Assembly: GCA_030146445.1 (NCBI GenBank)
Contig: JASLBT010000357.1
Span: forward strand, 1 to 13,356
Direction of reading: 5' to 3'
Length of the DNA: 13,356 bases
Source of the DNA: Segetibacter sp.
GTDB taxonomy: Bacteria > Bacteroidota > Bacteroidia > Chitinophagales > Chitinophagaceae
The notes below the pieces were generated by a model, which was given only the letters and a program-made list of their open reading frames with translations, made no database searches and was not told where the DNA came from. Below, in pieces: positions 7,601 to 13,356 of this stretch (positions within the stretch are counted from its first letter, which is position 1; each line of letters starts with the position of its first letter). Both the position numbers and the translations under genes were made by a program.

Positions 7601-8977
7601 ATGGTTCGTATCGGCAGAAGTCTTTTTTTCTTAATCTTTCTATGTTGTTTATCAAACGCCATCGGGCAGGGTAAAACGGCAGTGGTGTCTGGTCCGATGA
7701 TGGGGCAGGTGGAATTGCGAAGTAGCCAGGTATGGATTGAGCTGAAAACAGGAATACCGGCAGCCCTTGTTCGCTACTGGCAAAAGGGCAAAGGAAAAGC
7801 AACAGCAAAAACTGTTATAGTAACCAAAACAGATGCGGGTTTCCCGAACGTTTTCAAGTTTGACGTCACCGGCCTGGAGCCCGCTACTACTTATGAATAC
7901 CAGGTAGGTGCCAGCCGTGCTACGGAGGTATATGGTGCGGGCGAGTTTACCACACAGGAACTGTGGCAATGGCGTAAGGCTCCACCAGACTTTAGTTTTC
8001 TTACCGGCAGTTGTGCCTATTTTAATGAGCCAAAATACGACCGGCCGGGTAAACCCTACGGTGGCGATAGTACCATATTTCTTGCGATGGCAAAGGAGCG
8101 TTCTGCTTTTATGTTGTGGCTTGGCGATAACTGGTATACGCGTGAAGCTGACTATTATAGTCGATGGGGATTAAGCTATCGTCCATCACGCGATCGCAGT
8201 CTTGCAGTATTGCAACCATTTCTAAAATCGATGCCCCACTACGCCATTTGGGACGATCATGATTATGGTCCGAACGATGCAGATAAAAGTTATGTACTTA
8301 AGCAGGAAAGCCGCAGGGTGTTTATGAACAATTGGTGTAACCCGTCTTTCGGTGAAAACGGCGAGGGAGTATACAGCCGGTTCACCTATAATGATGTTGA
8401 CTTCTTTTTGTTGGACGACCGTTGGTTCCGTAGCCACGACGCAACACCCGATAGTATTGATGGCCAGCCCAATACCGGAAAGCGCATGTTTGGACAGCAG
8501 CAGATGGAATGGTTTAAAAATGCACTGCGTTTGAGCAATGGCAATACGAACATCAATTTCAGAATCATCGCTACAGGCAGCCAGGTACTAAACCCCCTAT
8601 CACCGTTCGACTGCTTCCGCCACTTCCCGGCAGAATACCGCGAAATGCTCGATTTTCTTCAAGAGGAAAAAATCAATGGCGTGGTCTTTCTTACCGGAGA
8701 CCGCCACCTAAGTGAGATCAATAAGTTAACGAGAAACAATAACTATCCATTGTACGACATTACGTGCTCACCACTGACATCGGGTAGTGCAAAGTACAGT
8801 GCTGAAGAACGCAATAACCCGGCCCGGGTGCTAAGCATTCCCGACAAACAGAATTATACCCGGATCAGCTTCACCGGACAGGGAACTCAGCGTAAAATGC
8901 TCGCAGAATTTTTAAATATTCAAGGTGCTAAATTGGGGGAATGGAGCGTGAACCTCAACGCCGTTTCAAATAAATAA
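7601..8977 (+). CDS. Exported PhoD-like metallophosphatase (alkaline phosphatase D family)
   Basis: A 458-residue protein with a signal peptide (residues 1-22, 'SLFFLIFLCCLSNAIGQ'), so probably periplasmic. Residues about 27-118 form a fibronectin-like PhoD N-terminal domain ending 'GLEPATTYEYQVG...GEFTT'. The metallophosphatase domain follows: 'GSCAY' (136-140), 'LGDNWY' (174-179), 'WDDHDYGPNDADKSY' (217-231), 'LDDRWFR' (271-277) and 'LTGDRHLSE' (364-372), which carry the expected metal-binding Asp, Asn and His residues. PhoD enzymes cleave phosphodiesters and monoesters to release phosphate. The substrate of this one is unknown. No Pho-box-like repeats are evident upstream, and it stands alone with 267 bp before the next gene. 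The ATG at 7601 is fixed by the signal peptide. Confidence 0.9.
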   Translation: MVRIGRSLFFLIFLCCLSNAIGQGKTAVVSGPMMGQVELRSSQVWIELKTGIPAALVRYWQKGKGKATAKTVIVTKTDAGFPNVFKFDVTGLEPATTYEYQVGASRATEVYGAGEFTTQELWQWRKAPPDFSFLTGSCAYFNEPKYDRPGKPYGGDSTIFLAMAKERSAFMLWLGDNWYTREADYYSRWGLSYRPSRDRSLAVLQPFLKSMPHYAIWDDHDYGPNDADKSYVLKQESRRVFMNNWCNPSFGENGEGVYSRFTYNDVDFFLLDDRWFRSHDATPDSIDGQPNTGKRMFGQQQMEWFKNALRLSNGNTNINFRIIATGSQVLNPLSPFDCFRHFPAEYREMLDFLQEEKINGVVFLTGDRHLSEINKLTRNNNYPLYDITCSPLTSGSAKYSAEERNNPARVLSIPDKQNYTRISFTGQGTQRKMLAEFLNIQGAKLGEWSVNLNAVSNK

Positions 8978-9244
8978 GGTCATAATGCCCGTAATTGCTA
9001 AGATTGCATTTAAATCAGGCGGAAGACGGGCAAGAACTGTTTATCCTGTTTAGCGATGTCTTCGTTAAAAGACTTAGGTTCCGGACCAGGAATGCGTAGT
9101 CGTTTTCCGGGCGGCGTATATATATTATATTCAGCTTAGGCAGATCAGAGATGTTGTATCCACGTTTTGGTTTAGGCATATGGTCAGGTGAAGAAATTGG
9201 ATTTTCGAACAGGAGGCATCGATCAAATTATAAAGAACGGTAAC

Positions 9245-9724
9245 ATGCAAATCACGTTTGAATACGAAAAGAAGCTTGTTATACAGGCACTGCGGCTTCA
9301 CTTTATCACACGTTCCGAAATAAAACTGCTGATTATCCTGGTTAACCTTTTCGCCATACTTTCTGCCGCCCTTTTCTATTTCAAAAAAGTTTCGCCGCTT
9401 GCCTTCCTCGTTAGTTCGGTATTATGGATTGGACTTATGGCAGCTTTCTGGTTTATTATGCCTTATGCTGTTTACAGAAAGGCTTCGACATTTAGAGACG
9501 GCTTTACGATGTTTTTCAACGATGCAGGAGTGCGTTTGCAAAATGAAAGAGGATATACCGAGTGGGGATGGAAGCAATTCAGCACCTACTTCGAAACGCC
9601 GCACTTTATTCACCTTTATTTTGATAGCAGGTCTTTTTTCCTGGTGCCAAAAGCTGCAGCAGAAAGAGAAGGTAATCTGGAGGACATAAGGGAGTTGCTG
9701 CGTAGGAAGATCGGTCGAAAGTGA
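9245..9724 (+). CDS. YcxB-like two-helix membrane protein
   Basis: A 159-residue protein. A short N-terminal strand region ('MQITFEYEKKLVIQA') is followed by two membrane helices (about 28-46 and 50-75, with a two-to-four-residue turn between). A cytoplasmic domain follows with 'FNDAGVRLQNERGYTEWGW' (91-109) and 'FFLVPKAA' (131-138). This layout, including a 'W..f......f.l......f.lipk' pattern, is that of the YcxB-like family (PF14317), whose function is unknown. I chose the ATG at 9245 because relatives begin close to the 'ITFEY' strand. An in-frame GTG at 9188 would add 19 residues with no clear role. The stop codon (9722-9724) directly abuts the stop of the convergent acetyltransferase. 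Family assignment is from memory of the pattern. Confidence 0.72.
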   Translation: MQITFEYEKKLVIQALRLHFITRSEIKLLIILVNLFAILSAALFYFKKVSPLAFLVSSVLWIGLMAAFWFIMPYAVYRKASTFRDGFTMFFNDAGVRLQNERGYTEWGWKQFSTYFETPHFIHLYFDSRSFFLVPKAAAEREGNLEDIRELLRRKIGRK

Positions 9725-10153
9725 TTAAAGCTGCTTCTCCATTACATAGTGTGGGATGGTAACTTCCTCGAATTCACTACCCGTTACTTTATAGCCGAGC
9801 TTCTCATAAAAACCAACAGCCGTTTTACGGGCATGCATAACAATTTTTTTGTTGCCGCGGTCGCGGGCGATATTTTCTGCAAACTGCATAAGCACCCTTC
9901 CAATTCCTTTGCCTTGTAAACCTGTCTTTACTGCCATTTGCCGAAGTCGAACGCTACCGGAGTCTACTTGAGTCAGCAGGCAACAACCCAACATCTGATC
10001 GTCTTCAAATGCGCCAATTAGCATGTCCTCCTTTTCCTTCTCCAGTTCATCCGGGTTAAATGAAAGCCCGAGTGGCTTGCGTAATATCTGGTTGCGCAGT
10101 TCCACCATCTGCTTGTACTCTTTAGAACCGTGATCTATAATCTTCAGGGGCAT
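9725..10153 (-). CDS. GNAT-family N-acetyltransferase
   Basis: A 142-residue single-domain acetyltransferase expected to transfer acetyl from acetyl-CoA to an amine. Motif A is clear: 'VRLRQMAVKTGLQGKGIGRVLM' spans 68-89, with the pyrophosphate-binding loop Q80-G-K-G-I-G85. Motif B follows as 'GFYEKLGY' (114-121). The ending 'EVTIPHYVMEK' (130-140) is like the ElaA/YjcF subgroup, whose substrates are mostly undefined. The ATG at 10153 is the natural start. The gene is alone on its strand, and its stop codon touches that of the YcxB-like gene (TGATTA, 9722-9727), so the two convergent transcripts must overlap or share a termination zone. Confidence 0.88.
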   Translation of the reverse strand: MPLKIIDHGSKEYKQMVELRNQILRKPLGLSFNPDELEKEKEDMLIGAFEDDQMLGCCLLTQVDSGSVRLRQMAVKTGLQGKGIGRVLMQFAENIARDRGNKKIVMHARKTAVGFYEKLGYKVTGSEFEEVTIPHYVMEKQL

Positions 10154-10445
10154 ACGGAAAATTTGGGTTATATAATATGGAACGATTTACTAAAATGGTC
10201 AATAGCAATTACCCGAACAGCTGGAAAAGCACGGTCCAAACCTCGTTATACGACTTTTGAATTCGGTTGTAAGATGTGATTTTTATCGCTTAAACCCAAA
10301 TAAAAACATTGCATATAAATACGCCGAAAACAGCCTGACATGGCGCTTATCGTAAGGGAATCAGGGCTTAATAAAAAAGTGAAAAGTCAGATTTTTCACC
10401 TACTTTGGGCGCTCTTAGTCAAATAAATAAAAATCTGCTAAGTAC
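10154..10445. other. Gene-free A+T-rich region upstream of acpP
   Basis: Together with the acpP promoter and leader, 345 bp separate the divergent acetyltransferase and acpP genes. No ORF is convincing. Two weak hairpins are visible: CCTGA/TCAGG (10334-10338, 10361-10365), and GTGAAAA/TTTTCAC (10379-10385, 10393-10399) with a 7-base loop, which lies about 50 bp before the acpP promoter. Nothing else is recognised. Confidence 0.5.
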
Positions 10446-10474
10446 TTGCTTATTTATCAAAATATATATTTTTG
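10446..10474 (+). promoter_or_regulatory. Bacteroidota-type promoter of acpP
   Basis: TTG (10446-10448) and TATTTTTG (10467-10474) are separated by 18 bp. The second element is an exact match to TAnnTTTG. It predicts a transcript start near 10481 and an A-rich leader of about 18 bases before the ATG at 10499. Confidence 0.72.
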
Positions 10475-10498
10475 CAACCGTAACTAAAAATTATTACA

Positions 10499-10735
10499 AT
10501 GTCAGACATCGCAACAAGAGTTAAAAAAATAATTGTTGACAAACTAGGGGTAGATGAAGCTGAAGTGACCAACGAGGCGTCGTTTACCAATGACTTAGGT
10601 GCCGATTCTTTGGATACCGTGGAGTTAATCATGGAGTTTGAAAAAGAATTCAATATTTCTATTCCTGACGAGCAGGCAGAGACAATTACTACAGTAGGAC
10701 AAGCAGTTGCCTACCTTGAAGAGCATGCTAAGTAA
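10499..10735 (+). CDS. acpP: Acyl carrier protein
   Basis: A 78-residue acidic protein that carries growing acyl chains on a phosphopantetheine arm in type II fatty-acid synthesis. The attachment serine is S37 in 'LGADSLDTVEL', the diagnostic motif. Helix 1 ('RVKKIIVDKLGV'), helix II ('DSLDTVELIMEFEKEF') and helix IV ('VGQAVAYLEEH') are all present at the usual positions. The length matches bacterial AcpP. It is first of a co-directional cluster with fabF and rnc, a widely conserved order, and has its own promoter 25 bp upstream. The AT-rich leader has no Shine-Dalgarno sequence, which suits an abundant Bacteroidota transcript. Confidence 0.97.
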   Translation: MSDIATRVKKIIVDKLGVDEAEVTNEASFTNDLGADSLDTVELIMEFEKEFNISIPDEQAETITTVGQAVAYLEEHAK

Positions 10736-10769
10736 CTGGGAACAGCCTTTTTATTAGCGATAACTTATT

Positions 10770-10809
10770 AATCCGCCTTACAAATGCTTAGTGCTGCTGT
10801 AGGCGGATT
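10770..10809 (+). terminator. Intra-operon hairpin between acpP and fabF
   Basis: AATCCGCCTTACA (10770-10782) pairs with TGTAGGCGGATT (10798-10809): 12 bp with one bulged T and a 15-base loop. It is GC-rich at its core but is followed only by TATACTTAAA, not a full T-run. It could act as a leaky terminator, or as an RNA stabiliser that raises acpP over fabF expression. That role is inferred from position. Confidence 0.5.
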
Positions 10810-10834
10810 TATACTTAAATGAAAGCGGCAACAT

Positions 10835-12088
10835 ATGGAATTGAATAGAGTTGTAGTAACAGGAATGGGTGCCCTTACGCCATTGGGAAACAGCCCTGAA
10901 GAGTTTTGGCAGGGATTAATCAACGGCGTGTCGGGGGCAGACGTTATCACGAACTTCGATGCTTCAAAATTCAAAACCAGGTTTGCCTGCGAGATCAAAA
11001 ATTTCGAACCTACTCAACATCTGGATAGAAAAGAGGCACGAAAAATTGACCGCTTTAGCCAGATAGCCATCGTCGCAAGCGACCAGGCTATCAAAGACGC
11101 AAATATCACCACTGAAAACGTTAACCCCGACAGGGTAGGTGTAATCTTTGCCAGCGGTATCGGTGGACTCATCACCTTTCAACAAGAGGTTGTTGAATTT
11201 GCAAAAGGAGATGGCACCCCACGCTTTAATCCCTTCTTTATACCAAAAATGATCCTCGACATTGCGGCCGGTCAAATATCTATGCGACATGGTTTCAGGG
11301 GACCGAACTTTGCCGTTGTAAGTGCGTGTGCTTCTTCTACCAACGCCATTATGGATGCTTTCAACTACATCCGTTTAAACAAGTCAGACATTATCATCAC
11401 CGGCGGAAGTGAAGCCGTTATTAGCGAAGCTGGCGTTGGCGGCTTCAATGCGATGAAAGCATTAAGTGAGCGGAATGATGATCCCAAAACAGCAAGTCGT
11501 CCCTACGACAGGGATCGCGATGGTTTTGTAATGGGAGAAGGTGCCGGGGTACTCGTGCTCGAAAGCCTGAATCATGCGCTTGCACGGGGTGCAAAAATAT
11601 ACTGCGAAATTGCAGGTTGCGGTGCAACCGCCGATGCGCACCACATTACTGCGCCTCATCCCGACGGTCTCGGTGCACAAAACGTAATGCTGGCAGCGCT
11701 TGAAGATGCCGGTATGCATCCACATGAAATTGACTACATCAATACCCATGGAACATCAACACCATTGGGCGATGGTGCCGAACTCAAAGCGATTGCACAT
11801 GTATTTGGTGAACATGCTTATAACCTGAACATCAGTTCCACCAAAAGCATGACCGGGCACTGCCTCGGAGCAGCAGGCGTCATCGAGGCGATCGCCTGCA
11901 TTAAGTCGATTACCGATGGTATCGTTCCACCAACCATCAACCACTTCAACGACGATCCTGAGCTGGATTCAAAACTGAATTTCACTTTCAATACAGCACA
12001 ACACAGAACAGTGAATGCGGCTTTAAGCAATACATTTGGATTCGGCGGCCATAACGCCGCAGTGATCGTTAAAAAATATGTAGCTTAA
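10835..12088 (+). CDS. fabF: Beta-ketoacyl-ACP synthase II
   Basis: A 417-residue condensing enzyme that extends acyl-ACP with malonyl-ACP in fatty-acid elongation. The Cys-His-His triad is complete: C165 in 'VVSACASSTNA', H305 in 'NTHGTSTPLGD' and H342 in 'STKSMTGHCLGAAG', with the supporting K337. The N-terminal 'RVVVTGMGALTPLG' and C-terminal 'NTFGFGGHNAAV' (399-410) are hallmarks of FabF rather than FabH. Length fits the family (about 410-420). It acts on the product of the adjacent acpP, 99 bp upstream beyond a hairpin, and rnc begins 4 bp after its stop, so the three genes probably form one operon. No odd features were seen. Confidence 0.97.
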   Translation: MELNRVVVTGMGALTPLGNSPEEFWQGLINGVSGADVITNFDASKFKTRFACEIKNFEPTQHLDRKEARKIDRFSQIAIVASDQAIKDANITTENVNPDRVGVIFASGIGGLITFQQEVVEFAKGDGTPRFNPFFIPKMILDIAAGQISMRHGFRGPNFAVVSACASSTNAIMDAFNYIRLNKSDIIITGGSEAVISEAGVGGFNAMKALSERNDDPKTASRPYDRDRDGFVMGEGAGVLVLESLNHALARGAKIYCEIAGCGATADAHHITAPHPDGLGAQNVMLAALEDAGMHPHEIDYINTHGTSTPLGDGAELKAIAHVFGEHAYNLNISSTKSMTGHCLGAAGVIEAIACIKSITDGIVPPTINHFNDDPELDSKLNFTFNTAQHRTVNAALSNTFGFGGHNAAVIVKKYVA

Positions 12089-12092
12089 CATT

Positions 12093-12803
12093 GTGCAAAT
12101 TTTCAGGAAATTTTTTGGCAAGCAATCTTCCCAACAGTCGTTTGAAAAGCAAATTGAAAATGTGCTCGGCCTCAAGCCTGGCAACATCTCGTTGTATACT
12201 ACAGCCCTGAGCCATCGCTCGGTGAAAGAAGGTGCCGATGAAAACAATGAGCGGCTCGAATACCTTGGTGATGCCGTGTTAAGCACGATAGTCGCTGACT
12301 ACCTTTTTAAAAAGTATCCTTATAAAGGAGAAGGCTTTCTCACCGAGATGAGAAGTAAAATGGTTAACCGCCAGCAGTTGAACGATTTGGCTGTAAAGAT
12401 CGGGCTCAAGAAAATTGCGCTGTACAATAAGTTCGATGGTTCACTCAAAGGAAGCCAGATATTCGGCAATACGCTCGAGGCTTTGGTAGGCGCAGTATAC
12501 CTCGATAAAGGTTACCGCAAAACACAACGCTGGGTACAGAAACACATCATTATTCCACACCTTTATGTCGACGACCTGGAAAGCATCGACATCAACCTGA
12601 AGAATAAGCTCATCGGATGGGCAAGTAAAAATGGTCGCGTTCTAACCTTCGAAACGCTCGAAGAAAAAATGGCAAATAGCCGCCGCATATTTACAATCGC
12701 AGCAGTGCTTGATGGAGAAAAGCTGGCCCAGGGTAAGGGCTACAATAAAAAAGACGCAAGCCAGATTGCAGCACAACTTGCAATAGAAAAGTTGGGATTA
12801 TAA
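12093..12803 (+). CDS. rnc: Ribonuclease III
   Basis: A 236-residue double-strand-specific endoribonuclease for rRNA and mRNA processing. The signature 'NERLEYLGDAVL' holds E53, E56 and D60. The second metal-site segment reads 'GNTLEALVGAVYLDKGY' (125-141), with the key E129. The position corresponding to E. coli D114 is Asn (N126), discussed in the findings. Residues about 168-236 form the dsRNA-binding domain, ending 'GYNKKDASQIAAQLAIEKL'. The best start is GTG 12093, 4 bp after the fabF stop. This implies translational coupling and gives the N-terminus 'MQIFRKFFGK', usual for relatives. Length is normal. Placement next to acpP-fabF is widely conserved. Confidence 0.95.
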   Translation: MQIFRKFFGKQSSQQSFEKQIENVLGLKPGNISLYTTALSHRSVKEGADENNERLEYLGDAVLSTIVADYLFKKYPYKGEGFLTEMRSKMVNRQQLNDLAVKIGLKKIALYNKFDGSLKGSQIFGNTLEALVGAVYLDKGYRKTQRWVQKHIIIPHLYVDDLESIDINLKNKLIGWASKNGRVLTFETLEEKMANSRRIFTIAAVLDGEKLAQGKGYNKKDASQIAAQLAIEKLGL

Positions 12804-12998
12804 CCGCATTCCATTATAGCCACCCATCTAGTACTTCAAAGTCGTTTGTTTAGTTATTTTTTTGGGACGAGCTTAGGGAATTCTATTTAGCATCGTTGCC
12901 CGCCCGCTGCGCAGTCGGACGGGTGTCACTCACTTCTACCGCAAACTTCTATTCGCCAGCGACACCATCGATACTGAAAATGCCAACAATAACTGTGC
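12804..12998. other. Non-coding spacer between rnc and the tandem repeats
   Basis: This joins with the repeat array to make a 553-bp stretch without a gene at the right edge. It contains a run of eight T (12856-12863) with no hairpin before it, so no convincing intrinsic terminator for rnc is seen. The REP-like palindrome at 12899-12923 is listed separately. No ORF of note is present. Confidence 0.5.
12899..12923. repeat. REP-like GC-rich palindrome
   Basis: CCCGCCCG (12899-12906) and CGGACGGG (12916-12923) form a stem with one mismatch around CTGCGCAGT, itself containing the palindrome CTGCGCAG. It is very GC-rich against its surroundings and has no T-run after it. This is the form of small dispersed palindromic repeats. 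Only one copy is in the window, so repetition is not shown here. Confidence 0.4.
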
Positions 12999-13356
12999 AT
13001 CCGTGTTCCAAGTCCTGATCGCACACGGATGACACTGACTTAACGGATGTTTGCTTTGTACTGGAAAGCTTATCGACAACGTTCTTGTGATTTGATTCAA
13101 AATTCTTCTATACCGGTCTTATCCGTGTTTCACTTCCCCATCGCACACGGATGACACGGATTGAACGGATGCCTGCTTTGCACTGGAAAGCTTATCGACA
13201 ACATTCTTGAGATCTGGTTCAAAAATCCTTTTACACCTGTGTTATCCATGTTCCACTTCCGCATCGCACACGGATGACACAGACTTAACGGATGCCTGCT
13301 TTGCACTGGAAGCGTATCGACAACATTCTTGCGATCTGTTCAAAATCCTTCTAACC
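12999..13356. repeat. Tandem repeat array, about 122-bp units, three copies, cut by window end
   Basis: Copy 1 is 12999-13120 (122 bp), copy 2 is 13121-13243 (123 bp) and copy 3 is 13244-13356 (at least 113 bp, running off the edge). By eye, neighbouring copies are about 84-88% identical, with single-base insertions and deletions, so the array is not coding. Anchors shared by all three are ATCGCACACGGATGACAC (13018, 13140, 13263) and CTGGAA followed by TATCGACAAC. Each unit opens with an inverted repeat, ATCCGTGT and ACACGGAT, 16 bases apart. No target-site duplications or transposase are seen. Confidence 0.9.

Noticed and set aside
8986..9032. Inverted repeat TGCCCGT/ACGGGCA after the phosphatase gene as a terminator
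   Set aside because: The arms are 33 bases apart with no T-run, so it is too weak to call.
9188..9244. GTG start at 9188 for the YcxB-like protein
   Set aside because: The extra 19 residues have no family match and the ATG at 9245 begins right at the conserved strand.
10177..10260. A 27-codon plus-strand ORF starting MERFTKMVN upstream of acpP
   Set aside because: Too short to separate from chance and no supporting signal.
12999..13356. CRISPR array
   Set aside because: The whole 122-bp unit repeats, with no short repeats separated by unique spacers.

Overview
The window looks like chromosomal DNA from a member of the Bacteroidota, most likely Chitinophagaceae or a close relative. This is inferred from gene types and signals, not from a search. 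The best promoter (TTG, 18 bp, TATTTTTG upstream of acpP) fits the Bacteroidota TAnnTTTG pattern. Start codons generally lack Shine-Dalgarno sequences, as is usual in that phylum. A LytS/LytTR pair, a bacterial GGGP synthase-family protein, a B12-dependent ribonucleotide reductase with a TSCPD domain and a compact acpP-fabF-rnc cluster all fit.

Layout. 1-960: the tail of a LytS-type histidine kinase followed by its LytTR response regulator. 1022-2308: a secreted M28 zinc peptidase. 2309-2714: a gene-free stretch that reads as a plus-strand structured RNA behind its own promoter. 2715-3470 (minus): GGGP/heptaprenylglyceryl-phosphate synthase family protein. 3471-3927: a regulatory-looking gap. 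3928-7272: nrdJ, followed by a clear intrinsic terminator. 7601-8977: an exported PhoD-like phosphatase. 9245-9724: a two-helix YcxB-like membrane protein whose stop codon abuts that of a convergent GNAT acetyltransferase (9725-10153, minus). 10499-12803: acpP, fabF and rnc, the fatty-acid elongation core plus RNase III. 12804-13356: non-coding, with a REP-like palindrome and an array of about 122-bp tandem repeats that runs off the right edge.

Most genes are housekeeping and the window shows no sign of a phage, plasmid, defence system or CRISPR array. The parts that known genes do not explain are the candidate structured RNA between the M28 peptidase and the GGGP synthase, and the hairpin-bearing tandem repeats after rnc. 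Smaller oddities are an Asp-to-Asn change at a metal-site position of RNase III, a possible frameshifted mini-ORF at a TA dinucleotide run, and a 16-bp palindrome with DnaA-box-like sites upstream of nrdJ.
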